NCBI GenBank assembly: GCA_905221605.1
Contig: CAJNDS010002377.1
Span: forward strand, 396,881 to 460,880
Length of the DNA: 64,000 bases
DNA from: Symbiodinium natans
Lineage: Eukaryota; Sar; Dinophyceae; Suessiales; Symbiodiniaceae
Direction of reading: 5' to 3'
The translations under genes were made by a program, and so were the position numbers. Position 1 is the stretch's first letter, and every line of letters begins with the position of its first letter. Below the pieces are notes generated by a model that made no database searches, was not told the origin of the DNA, and worked only from the letters and a program-made list of their open reading frames with translations. Below, in pieces: positions 25,401 to 35,061 of the stretch.

Positions 25401-28400
25401 ATCGACTGCCTTAAAGCAAGAAGGAGAAAAAACAACTTCGGAAGTACATTTGAGGCAAAGCCACCATGGCCATGAGCCTCGAACTTCTCAACTTGCTCCC
25501 AAAGTCCCTCTCAGTTAGCCAGGGTGCTGGCGCAGGCTTTGGCATTCGCCACACTCATGTCCGGAAGAGCGGTAGCCAGGCGCACACTGGATGCACAGAG
25601 GGCCGGAGTATCCTTGTGATGCACAACTGATGAGCAACTTCTTGTAGTTGGGAAGGCTCCCCGGCCCTACATATCCTGTACATTCAGTGTCAGATTGAAC
25701 TCAAAGGTGATCGTCATGCAGTTCTGACGCGGGCGCAGAAATAGTATATGCCGTATAATATACTATTGACGATAGACGTTTGGTCATCTCGTTCCGGCGA
25801 CCGGTGTCCCATAGCGCCCTATTTAAGTAGAAAAAAAGACTCAGCATGAGGTCCACTGACACATACTGACAGTTTCAAGACAAGGATCCAGCTGCACAGC
25901 CCGTATGGGTGCAGCGCTCGGCGTCCAAGCAGCGGAACACCTCTTAACTGGATTCCACTGCAGATGCTACGCATAGCTCTACGGATATCTACGGATGCTT
26001 GTGGAGGGTTTGAGGAGGGCTGCGCTCTTCTGCATCACCCTTTGCCTTTTCGGAGCCGGGGAGGCGAGCATGGCCGAGATCCACTTGGGCAAGCTGCGCG
26101 ACGCTGCCCTCCTCCTCGCACACGAGGTGCAACTTGCCACAGGGGGCACACTGGCTCCCGAGCAGGGCCGTGTGCTTCTCGCAGCGACAGCTCCGGTTCC
26201 CAGGATCTCCCCTCGGGTTTCCAAAGCTGCATTCGCAGGCCGTCAGCGCTGTGGATCCTTTGGCGGAGGTGCTGTTAGGAGGACACATCTCGCACTCCAG
26301 CTGCCCCTTGCGGTCTGCGAAGGAGTTGGCGGCGCAGGCCTCCGGGTCCCCACCCCCCCCCCCCGGCTTCGTGGGCTTTTCCTTCTGGGAATTACATCAC
26401 TGCAGACGTTTCAGGACGAGCGCTCTCTAGCTGGACTCTACGAATGCGCTCATCTCTCACATGCTGCAGCATGCGGCACCTGCAAACTATATACCTGTGC
26501 TGGGGCATTGGCCTCGCAGCTGGCGCCCCGGCCAGAATAGCCCTTCTGACAGGTGCACATGTCCTCCGGCAAGAAGAGCTCCGGGGTGACGCGCAGGGTA
26601 GGGACCACGAAGTTGGTGCAGGTGTAGCCCTCCGCGTGCCTGTGGCCGAACTTGATTCCGCTGTTTTTGAGACCCGGAAAACTTGAGAACACCCCAAGAA
26701 AACTCACACTTGATGGATGCTCGTCTTTTCATCAAAAAAGCTCTTCTGCGCAAAAACATGCGAGGTGCCTGGAGTCCTGCAGCTTCAGACTTTCGTTGAG
26801 CTGGGGCATCTCCGAGTGGAGGTCTTTTGGGTTTGCGAGGCGCGTGCTTTCCAGGTTCACCTCGGTGTTGTTGAGCACCGCGTGGGTGAGCACGCCGGAA
26901 CGGACGGCCAGCGGCCCCATGTTGTTGCTGAGATGGAGCTCCTTCAGGCCTGCCGGAATGCTTCGGATGGAGCTGAGGTTGTTGTCGGCCAAGTCGAGGG
27001 TCCTCAGCGTCTCTCCCAGGTAGCTGGACCACCCTTCCTTCAAGCTGCCGTCCAGCTTCACCGTCAAGGCCGACAGGTCCGGTACCTCGCCACGGAGGCC
27101 GCTGCGCGCGGCGGCCAGGCTCTCCAAGGGTGTCGCTGCCAGGGGCAGCAAGAGATCCTCCACAGTGGCATTCAAAGGACAGCCGCTGACCTCGGGCTGA
27201 CGCTCTTACAAGTGACCTTATCGACATCTCGACCCACCCTTGCGCGATTCTAACATGTCATGGTTAGATGGCGAAGCGGCGTTCAATCGTTTGAGGGCCG
27301 GCAGCAACCTGGGCTCCGTGGAGACCTGGACTGTGGTGAGCGGCCGAAGGCCCACTCGGCTGTCCTCGACACCGGAAGCACAGAGAAGCACACTTTGAAG
27401 CACGCTTTGAAGCGCGAAGCAACGTGAAGCCACCGAGCTCCGGACGGCGAGGTCCAGTTCGTGCAGGTTCTTGCAGCAGCCCAACCAGTCGGAGGACACC
27501 CAACCTTTCACATGGGTGCCGGACAAGGATGCAGTATTGAGCTTGATGAGCTTGATCAGGGTCGACAAATCACCACCGACAGTTGTAGCACGGAGGTCCA
27601 AGGTGTTGAGATTTTGCAGCGAGCCCAGAACATTGAGGTCCCCTGAGAGGTCCGTCTCATGCAGATCCAGAACTTTAAGTTTCTGAAGATGCTCCAGCGC
27701 CGCAAGCGTGCCGAAGACCCCAGTCTGATGGAGCGTCAAGTACTCCAGCTCTTGGAGATCTCGCAAGGGAGCCAGCTCCCCCTTGACTTGCGTTTCATGG
27801 AGGGACAGGCGTGTGAGTTTTGTCAAGTTTGCCAGGGGAGCCAGGTCGCCCGAGACCCCGGTTCTGTAGAGACTCAAGCGCGCGAGATCTTCGAGATGAC
27901 GCAATGGAGTCAGGTCACCGGACAGCTGGGTCCCGTGGAGGCTGAGAAGCTGGAGTTGCTTCAGCTCTTTGAGGGGCCTCAACGAGCCGGAGACCTTCGT
28001 CACGCTGAGCTCCAGCACCCTAAGCTTCGCGAGCCCTTGCAAGGGAGCCAGCGGGCCCGAGACCTGTGTCTCCTGCAGCTTGAGCTCCTCGAGCTGCACC
28101 ATGCTCTCAAACGGAGCCAGCTCCCCGGAGACTTGCGTGTACTGCAAGGCCACCTTTCTCAATTCTTCGAGATTCTCCAGCAAGGAGAGGTCGCCGGTGA
28201 CCTGGCTGTGCCCCAAGCCCAAGATGCGGAGTCGAATGTGGCCCCGAAGTGCCAGTAGTTTTCCCGAAACCTGTGTTTGTCCCAGATCCAAGAACTCCAA
28301 GCCGGTCTTGTTGGCAAGGAAGTCCAGGTTGCCCGAGACGTGGCTATTCGCAAGGTCCAGAAAACGGAGGAAGCGCATCCCTTGCAAGGCGCCCAGCTTC

Positions 28401-29179
28401 CCTGTGACCTGGCTGTCGTGCAGATCGAGGACCTCGAGGTTCGCGGAGCTGAGGGCAGAGATATCACCTTTGAGCCCACGGAGAGGCAACCGCAAGTTCC
28501 GGAGTTGAGGCATCTTTGAGAAAACGGACAAATCGCCATCATAGATGCCTCGCCGCGTCTGGGCATATGCGGTGGCCATGACACCTTGAAGCCCCGTAGC
28601 GTCGAGGTCCAGGTCACGAAGATGTCTGAGGTGTTGCAAGGCCTCCAGATCCCCTCTCACCTGCGTCCCTGCAAGCTCGAGCTTCTTCAAGGAGGTCAGC
28701 TTCGAGACTCCCGCGAGCTTGCCTTCAACACCTTTGGCGTTCTTCAGACTCAAGGCCTCCAGCAGGGTTGCGTTCTCTAAAGCTTCCAAGGGTCCATCGA
28801 CCTCTGTGTCAGAGAGGTTCAGCTGCCGAAGTTGCGAGAGATGGCTCAACTCCGAAAGGTTTCCCACAACCGAGAGGGAGGCGAGGTCGAGCTGCACGAG
28901 GCTGGTTAGGTTCGCCAAGTCGCCCAGGCTGGCAACGGCAGCCCTAAACCACCTCTTCCCCCCTCGGCCACGCAGCTTCAAGGTGCGGAGGCCGCGCAAC
29001 CGTCCCACGGCCGGGAAGCTCTGGGGGCCCAGCTTCACGTCCTCTTGTGCAATGCCGACCACGCAACCATCGCGGCAGTGGATGCCGGGCCAGGAGCAAG
29101 CAGGGCCCTCCCCAAGGATGCCAAGCGCCTCCAGAGCCCTGTCTAAGTCCTCATTGCCCTCGTCAACACCTCGGCTCAC
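22402..29179 (-). CDS. LRR / Cys-rich / polytopic membrane protein, multi-exon
   Basis: A large split gene whose 5' end (signal-peptide exon) is not located. Best-supported exons, 5' to 3': 29179-27446 (N-terminal cap, CSWPGIHC, then about 20 leucine-rich repeats of 24 residues, consensus LxxLxxLxLxxTxVSGDLxx); 27190-26769 (last LRRs); 26681-26495; 26339-26046 (eleven Cys, ending at a GC donor); 25940-25882; 25656 to about 25537 (GYSGPLC, CAPGY, EGF/GCC2-like); 25409-25286 and about 25186-25048 (first hydrophobic helices); about 24905-24750; 24678-24480, about 24370-24240, 24135-24060 and 24005-23845 (further membrane helices, including the hydrophobic run after GWSTAA); 23725-23650; 23025 to about 22880; and 22530-22402, ending in TGA. 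Phase is consistent across the first four junctions. Architecture implies an extracellular LRR and Cys-rich region on a multi-pass membrane anchor; ligand unknown. It is probably a single gene, but the 3' third is least certain. Confidence 0.75.
23489..23559. repeat. Hairpin-forming inverted repeat in an intron
   Basis: Arms GGGATCCAAGATT and AATCTTGGATCCC are exact reverse complements about 45 bases apart. The interior contains AAGATGCCCA, also found in the hairpin segments of the 59.7-60.8 kb array. It lies between coding pieces of the LRR membrane gene. Confidence 0.7.
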
Positions 29180-29432
29180 AGCTTATCAATCCCCCCAAAG
29201 GCGCTTTACATACTGCAGGAGCATCAAACAATGGCAGCAAATCTTCTTATTTCGTTTGCTTCCACCTGCCATCCCCCCCAAAAAAAGAGCAAGAAGTCGA
29301 GGTGCAGTTCCAGGATTCTCCGGAACGCCCGGTCTCTGCAAGGCTGCCCAACGTGGCCTTGGCGCCACCAATGCGGCAACAAACGTGGCAACAAAAGAGG
29401 AGAATCAAAGACTCTGAAGAGCCTGATCCTCC

Positions 29433-29459
29433 TACTACTACTACTACTACTACTACTAT

Positions 29460-29524
<65 letters not shown>
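29433..29524 (+). repeat. (ACT)n trinucleotide array, about 30 units
   Basis: A near-perfect ACT repeat with one ATT interruption near 29458. It is open in all frames, giving Leu, Thr or Tyr homopolymers on one strand and Ser or Val on the other. That is why apparent proteins appear here. Confidence 0.95.
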
Positions 29525-29742
29525 AACATTGGTTCCGCATTCGACGCTATGTTTTTCTTCACTACTGCAGCACTTTCTGTTCAGTTTAGGAGCCGAAAAC
29601 ACTGTTATTTACAGTGCTTCCAATGCTTGACTGCTTTGCCTCTGCCCGCTCTTGGCTCTTGTATATTTTGGCGCCGTCGCGTCGTTGCTCTTGTCTCGGT
29701 CTTTCTGAATCTTGCTCTTCCTGCTCTGGTGCTTTGGTGCCT

Positions 29743-29797
29743 TCCCCCCCCCCCCCCCCCCCCCCCCGCCCCCAAACCCCCCCGCCCCCCCCCCCCG
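29743..29797 (+). repeat. Long interrupted poly-C tract
   Basis: About 55 bases, almost entirely C with a few G and A interruptions. A second C run follows at about 29980-29996. Confidence 0.95.
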
Positions 29798-29848
29798 CTC
29801 TGGTCGGCCAGTGGCGTGCCAGGCAACAGCCCCCTTGGATTTATGTGT

Positions 29849-29933
29849 GAATATATATATATATATATATATTCATACAAGGAAATACATATATATATAT
29901 ATATATACATAAATAAATAAATATCAAACGAAA

Positions 29934-29968
<35 letters not shown>
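29849..29968. repeat. Interrupted (AT)n tract
   Basis: Three AT-dinucleotide blocks separated by short AT-rich linkers, directly left of the 30.2 kb palindrome repeats. Confidence 0.95.
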
Positions 29969-29971
<3 letters not shown>

Positions 29972-30162
29972 TATGCTCACCCCCCCCCCCCCCCCAATGA
30001 TCCACGTTACTGCTTGGAAACAGATGGATCTTGGGAGGAGCGGGGGCTATGAGCTAGCGACGCAAACGCCGACAGGGCCGATAGAAACCTATATCATTTC
30101 AAGTCATGAAGGCCATTTAAAACAACAAGGTCTATGGCTCCAGCAGCCCTGTAGATCCTGAA

Positions 30163-30545
30163 ATTTAGGGTTTTTTTTGAAAATTCGAGCCTGCTCGAGT
30201 TTCCGGGACCTGGAGCTTCAAGAGAATCGAGCCGGCTCGAATGTCACAGAAAAATGCTGAAACCATGGCTGTGGGACCCCAAGGCCTCAGAGATAACCGA
30301 ATTTAGGGTTTTTTGGAAAATTCGAGCCTGCTCGAGTTTTCACGACCTCTGGTGCTTCATGAATTTTCGGAAAATTCGAGCCGGCTCGAATTTTCTAAGG
30401 AAAATGAAACCATTGTTGTGGAGCACCCAAGCCTCATAGATGACATAATTTAGGCTTTTTTGGGAAAATTTGAGCCTGCTCGAATTTTGGCGACCTGGTG
30501 CCTCGAGAATTTTCGGAAAATTCGAGCCGGCTCGAGTTTTCCCTA
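30163..30545. repeat. Three tandem copies of a ~147-bp unit with palindromes
   Basis: Each copy starts with a TTTAGG-TTTTTT phrase (near 30166, 30302, 30450), continues with a near-palindrome CGAGCCTGCTCGA and ends with the perfect palindrome TCGAGCCGGCTCGA (30227-30240, 30376-30389, 30522-30535). Palindrome spacing is 149 and 146 bases. The copies are diverged between the palindromes, which are conserved. The array directly borders the AT-rich island. Confidence 0.85.
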
Positions 30546-30871
30546 AATCTCTTGAAATTCTGACTGCGATAATTAATACAATCAGTAGCATTAATTATTT
30601 GCTAATTCGAATTCAATTGTTAAGTTTCCCATATCTTTTAACGGCAAATATTCAAATTGTGAGAAGAGGCCATACACTGGTTTAAATCTAACAACAATTT
30701 TATTCTTAAACACTTGACAATTAATATAAGGACTACCTTTGATTTAAAACTTAAATTCACAATGAGGATATCTTCGGGACTAAAAGCTTTCCTTATATAT
30801 ATACACATAGCATTGGTAATTTAAATACATAGAATTCACACTTAAATTTAAGCAAACAAATTAGAATCACA

Positions 30872-31045
30872 TTATGAGTTTCCTTTACTACTGTTCTTCT
30901 TCTTACCTTTCACCTCCTGAACTGCTTCATCTACTTCATTATTCTCAACTAACTTTCTTCTCTCTTCGTAAGCAGTTTGCTTAAATTCATTCTCTCTCTT
31001 CGGTTTCTTCATCTGTTCGCATGTTCTTGCTTTCTTATGAAACAT
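30872..31045 (-). CDS. Small Lys/Glu-rich protein, 57 aa, unknown
   Basis: ATG to TAA, 57 residues, highly charged (begins MFHKKARTCEQMKKPKRE, ends in a Lys/Ser/Asn-rich tail). It starts 22 bases after the stop of the preceding frame on the same strand, an operon-like or virus-like packing unlike the surrounding split genes. No family recognised. Confidence 0.35.
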   Translation of the reverse strand: MFHKKARTCEQMKKPKRENEFKQTAYEERRKLVENNEVDEAVQEVKGKKKNSSKGNS

Positions 31046-31066
31046 TATGAATGTGATTTGGATTAT

Positions 31067-31441
31067 TTAACCAAAAAACTGTTGTAAAAGCTCTTCTTCG
31101 GTTGTAGGTAGAAGTCCTGATTTGGTTTTAACATTGCCTGTATCTTCATGAGAATGATTTTGTAGAGGGTCTAATGTTGATGTATTTAATGTTATAATTA
31201 TACTTCCTTTATCAAACATACTAACGGGGTCTCCTGCTTTTCGTATTCTTACATTTGTCCCGGTGTCTTCTGGTCGTTGTCCTGATACAAAAGGAGAACC
31301 ATAACTACGACTTCTGAATACATTACCAAAATCATTGATTGTTTGTTGTCCCACTGTTGAACCTAAACTATGACTTATAATATCAGTACTTCCAGTATTT
31401 TTTCCATCTAGTTCAATAAAAACCGTCTTGAATGAACTTAT
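31067..31441 (-). CDS. Unknown frame, up to 124 aa
   Basis: Open from just after an in-frame TAG, with no ATG at its 5' end; the first internal alternative start is a GTG at 31354. The protein is hydrophilic and looks like real coding sequence (stretches such as GKNTGSTDIISHSLGSTV and RSYGSPFVSGQRPEDTG; ends EELLQQFFG). It overlaps the preceding frame by 29 bases. It may be the continuation of that frame after a frameshift or a splice, so the locus may be a broken gene. No family recognised. Confidence 0.4.
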   Translation of the reverse strand: MSSFKTVFIELDGKNTGSTDIISHSLGSTVGQQTINDFGNVFRSRSYGSPFVSGQRPEDTGTNVRIRKAGDPVSMFDKGSIIITLNTSTLDPLQNHSHEDTGNVKTKSGLLPTTEEELLQQFFG

Positions 31442-31601
31442 CTACATCTCTATAACGCTTAGTCTGTTGCGTCTTGTCTGCAAATTTAAGTCCTTGCGCG
31501 TCCGTTAAGAATGTCTCTGTCCCTTCCAATTCGTCTCTAACTTCAGTATGTAGTCTGCTTGTTGTGTTAGGAGATTTATATAAAACCCCTTCATGTCGTC
31601 T
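31413..31601 (-). CDS. Unknown frame fragment, 62 aa
   Basis: Open from 31601 to a TGA at 31413 with no ATG. It contains a charged stretch RLHTEVRDELEGTETFLTD, then FADKTQQTKRYRDVDKF. A third frame on the same strand (31505-31771, also without ATG) overlaps it. Three overlapping frames in series with no starts suggest either a gene with frameshifts or an unrecognised intron structure. Confidence 0.3.
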   Translation of the reverse strand, partial: RRHEGVLYKSPNTTSRLHTEVRDELEGTETFLTDAQGLKFADKTQQTKRYRDVDKFIQDGFY

Positions 31602-31771
31602 TTATGTTTATGCACTATAAAAACTGAATAAAGTATTTCATCTAGTTGATTAATACTCTTGAAGAGTATAATGTAACAGAGATTTGCAAACCGCACAGAA
31701 CCAAATTCACGAACGGATTCTGTTTGTAGCTTTCTTTTGTTTAAAAATATATTGTAATGAATGAATAACAA
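31505..31771 (-). CDS. Unknown AT-rich frame, 88 codons
   Basis: The first of the serial frames in the AT-rich island. It has no ATG at the 5' end and is rich in Ile, Phe, Leu and Lys. It contains an internal stretch CYIILFKSINQLDEILYSVF and continues to TAA. It could be coding or merely AT-rich open sequence. No match recognised. Confidence 0.25.
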   Translation of the reverse strand: MLFIHYNIFLNKRKLQTESVREFGSVRFANLCYIILFKSINQLDEILYSVFIVHKHKDDMKGFYINLLTQQADYILKLETNWKGQRHS

Positions 31772-31900
31772 GTTATGGCTTCAGACATAGCAAGACAAGA
31801 AAGTATCGTAAAAGCAAGGAAAGGGCACATATGGATCATGGGCGGTGGTGACCATACATAAATAAAGACACAGTACATACCAGTATGTATATTATAGATG

Positions 31901-33149
31901 CCTCTCAACCGTCTGGTGGATTCTTTGGGGCTTCAGGCCCCGGGTCGGCAAATCGACTTCTTGGCCCCTCCGTGTGTTTTTTTGCTCTCTTCTTCTTCCA
32001 CATAGCGAAAGCACTCTCCCTCTCTCTTTTTCATTTTGTTTTCTCTTCTTCTTCTTCTTCTTCTTCTTCTTCTTCTTCTTCTTCTTCTTCTTCTTCTTCT
32101 TCTTCTTCGGGGCTTGAAGGGTGCAGGCACCCACCCTCCGCGCACAAGTGACAAGGCGCGCCCAATCCATGTCCAGGTCGGCGTGACACTTCTCCCCGGA
32201 GGAAGATGTTGAAAGGGACCCAAACCTAGTAATAAGCACCCTGTTACAAATGTTCTCCCTCGGGGTATGCGGGGTTTTGCGTCCTGGAGGGCGGTCGGCC
32301 GCATCACGATGGCTATAGACCACTAACCCGCCTGAAGACACAAACAACCTTACAGGTGCCTTCCCCTGAATGATGGCCTTCCCTGGGACGTTTTTGCTAT
32401 TTTTTTATCTTTTTCTCTCTCTCTCTCTCTGTCTCTGTCTCTTTCTCTCTCGCTCGGAGTGCTGTCTGACAAAAAACCTGTCAACGGCTCTAGGAAGGAC
32501 AAATCTGACCCCAAGGCCCCCGGCCGGCGCCGGCTCGGAGGCGACGCTTTCCAGAGCCTCGTGAGATGAGCAGAGGGCCGAGCAGGGCTTTGAGAAGAGA
32601 GGGGCATCTGTGATTCGTGTGCTTTATGCGTTGAATGGCTCGTTGGCTCTTAGCTTGCTGTGAGGGCAGTGACCCTTGTCGGAACGTGGCCTCGGTGGGC
32701 TGCGCAGGATGGGAGGTCCGGTCATCCTCAGCCAGCGGCACTCTGGCTCGACGCGCTCTTGGGATCTTTAGCGGGGCAGCGCTGGCCTCGAACATACCGC
32801 AGAACCCACAACTTTTACTTTCAACATTCCCAAGTCGATGCTTGCAATCGTACATCCGCGCTGTATCAGAATTGAGCCTTACAGGGCCGCATACTAAGCC
32901 TCAGGCAAAAGGGACCAAGGTCTGTCGGTCCACTTGCGGATGGCTGGCATCCTGAGATTTGGAGGGCTTCGTTGGACTTTCGACATGTCTTGGAGGGGGC
33001 TCCCAGGAGTCTCAGGCTAAGGGTATGTTGCACTCACTAAGGAGGCCCTCTTTTTTGTTTTTGGAAGACCCTCTTGACATGCCCCCTCGCTTTTGGGGTC
33101 CCTTCCAACTCCCCCAAGCCCTCGCAAGCCCAATATCATGCCACTATCC
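31901..33149. other. Intergenic stretch with microsatellites
   Basis: I see no supportable gene. It contains the (TTC)n array at 32041-32108 and a TC-rich run at 32404-32456. Confidence 0.5.
32041..32108 (+). repeat. (TTC)n trinucleotide array
   Basis: About 21 TTC units. It is a polypurine/polypyrimidine tract that could form triplex (H-DNA). Translations give Ser on one strand and Lys or Arg on the other. Confidence 0.95.
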
Positions 33150-34508
33150 CTCCCTAATTTCAGACCCCTCTTCGCTTCTTGGGAGGCAAGCATCTCCAAA
33201 TTCTCGGGTTGCTCCGAGCTCGGCGAAGATCTCTGGGCGAACGCCGAGACCCAGTCCCAAGGTGAGGGCCAGAAGAACCACCGAGAGCCATGAGGCTGAG
33301 AATATGAAAGGAGGGGCTGAACAAACTGCGGATGCCATGGGACTTGAGCCCAGGCCTCGCGGAAGGCGTGTTGTCATGGCAAGATTTAGTCTAACGTGCT
33401 GTAAGACTATACAGTTAAGGAAGTTCAGGAATATATAATTGCTGTGCTACAAGTACATGTATTGCTTGCCAAAAACTGCTATCTTCGTCCTGTCTTCTGT
33501 GGCATCCGGGCAGCTTTTGGCGGAATTCTGTGCATCATGGACACACTGTTGACCAACAGTGGCCAGTCAATTTGTACAACTATGGACAGCATGGACAGCA
33601 ACCTGGGGCAAGCAAGACTTGGGCAGAAGACGCCCAGTCTTGACGCTGCAAAGGCTGAGGCCTTTGCCCGGCTCGAAGAGTTCAGAAGACCCTATGTACT
33701 CCCTTCTTAACAGGTATATAGAAGGGCGAAACAAAATGCATAATTCCCTCATTCCCTACTCAAAGCCAGTAGGCATAAAGGTTACCTCGTCTCCTGACCG
33801 CTTCGAAAGCGGGCAAGTTCTTGGCGCAATTGCAGATTCCTCGGATGCTTTTTGAGGGCATCTAGGCTTAGGGATTGTACCCTGGACGCGTAGCATTTTA
33901 CCTTTGGGTTTTGGGGACCCTGTTTAAAGATGTTAGGAGTATATTACGGGGAACCTTTAGGAGTACAACCTTCGGGGCCCGAGTCTTAGTCCCTTGAGGG
34001 CAGCTGGACATTTCGAGCGCTTACTGATAGCTGAAGTCTGCCAAGGTTCTCTGCCTCCAGGTGCGCCAGGCGTGAATGAATCTCTTGGCTTCTTTGCAAT
34101 CCGAGAATAGCCAGAGCATGTGCGGGAACCTGCAGGTCAACACTGGAGCCGTCGCGAGTCTGAAAGAAGAAAGAACTCTGCTGGGGGCGGGGGGATACCT
34201 TGTGGAGGGGGGTGGGGGGGACTGGGCAACACTGCACTTCTTTTAAAAACGCTACCCAGCACATAGGAAAAAAACCATATGTGGACATACGTGATATTGT
34301 CCTTACAAATAGGGGTACCCCTTTATACCCCTCCCCCCAACAAGGGTAGCTACCCTGACCCCCCCCCAATATTATAAGGTGCTGGGGCAGTTTGGGGGAG
34401 GGGGGGGGGCAGCTTGGACGATTCCTTAGCCTGAAAAGGCTCCGAGGCGCGGGTGGCGCAAGCAGCACTTCGGGCTCGGCGAGGCGCGCCAGGGGCAATG
34501 CTCTGAGC
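33150..34508 (-). CDS. Faint split gene, candidate exons
   Basis: Three minus-strand pieces have good splice borders. One is 34508 to about 34436, preceded by CTGTCAG at the end of a telomere-like tract. One is 34164 to about 34035, preceded by TTCTTTCAG and followed by GTAAGC. One is 33308 to about 33170, preceded by ATTCTCAG, with a hydrophobic start (LSVVLLALTLGLGLGV). The second piece is open in two frames, and phase from the first would give a Trp-rich reading (ending LADFSYQ). No domain recognised; gene ends not located. Confidence 0.3.
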
Positions 34509-34516
34509 CTGACAGC

Positions 34517-34586
34517 GTTTAGGGTTTGGGGTTCGGGTTTGGGGTTTAGGGTTTAGGGTTTGGGGTTTAGGGTTCAGGGTTTAGGG
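34517..34586 (-). repeat. Telomere-like tract abutting a 3' splice site
   Basis: About ten TTTAGGG/TTTGGGG-type units on the plus strand, hence CCCTAAA on the gene strand. The tract ends eight bases before the AG of the candidate exon starting at 34508. Confidence 0.85.
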
Positions 34587-34734
34587 TAGCTAAGGCCACT
34601 GCTTGTTGCTGCTTGTTCAAAACGAAACCGATGCTGGCCATATGCTCAAGTTCACTGTCGAAGCACGGTCCCCAAGAGGGTCAGGAAAAACGGGAAGAGC
34701 AACTCAACGACTTGGAAAACTACATCTTGATGAT

Positions 34735-34834
34735 TTGGGATGTTCCCCCTTCTGCAAACAGTCCTTAATGGGGATTCTACTAGGGGTACTATAATACCTA
34801 TCAAGGACTGTTATTGTAAGGGGGAACATCCCAA
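34735..34834. mobile_element. MITE-like element, 100 bp
   Basis: Terminal inverted repeats TTGGGATGTTCCCCCTT and AAGGGGGAACATCCCAA are exact reverse complements. The interior contains AGTCCTTAA and AAGGACTGTTA plus GGGGATTCTACTAGGGGTAC. It has no coding capacity. It is a sibling of the element at 36234-36329. I could not define a target-site duplication with confidence. Confidence 0.65.
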
Positions 34835-34921
34835 TTGTTGATTGATGGTTGCTTCATGTTGCTCCATCGGCGGACTTTGGCCAGGGCGAATTGCTCCACC
34901 TGGAATGGTTCGCTCTTTTGT

Positions 34922-34942
34922 ATTGTGTGTGTGTGTGTGTGT
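34922..34942 (+). repeat. (TG)n microsatellite
   Basis: A short TG run. Confidence 0.85.
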
Positions 34943-35061
34943 GGCGCTTTTTGTGGCGCTTTTTGATTTGTTGGCAGGCAGGTCAGCAACTGAGGAGCCA
35001 GCAGTTCCACGGCAGCCTTGGAGGCCCAAGGCCCACGCAAGCAGAATTGAATTAACATGAA

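Larger units (their letters stand above)
29180..30160. other. Repeat-dense intergenic/5' stretch
   Basis: This is the expected location of the missing 5' exon of the LRR membrane gene, but I cannot place it. It contains an (ACT)n trinucleotide array, a long interrupted C run and long (AT)n runs, listed separately. The open frames here are translations of those repeats. Confidence 0.5.
30546..31900. other. AT-rich island of different composition
   Basis: About 1.35 kb that is markedly AT-rich with few C/G runs and no TTTAGGG tracts, between the palindrome repeats and GC-richer sequence. It carries closely packed minus-strand frames with A/T-ending codons (annotated separately). The composition suggests an inserted element or foreign DNA. 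I cannot name its source. Confidence 0.6.

Noticed and set aside
29433-29524. Poly-Leu, poly-Thr and poly-Ser proteins
   Set aside because: Translations of the ACT trinucleotide array; no flanking coding signal.
32041-32347. Lys- or Arg-homopolymer proteins on the minus strand
   Set aside because: Produced by the TTC array.
33444-33855. Plus-strand gene near 33.6 kb
   Set aside because: Two overlapping frames look mildly coding, but there is no motif, no clear splice borders, and the strand opposes all neighbours.
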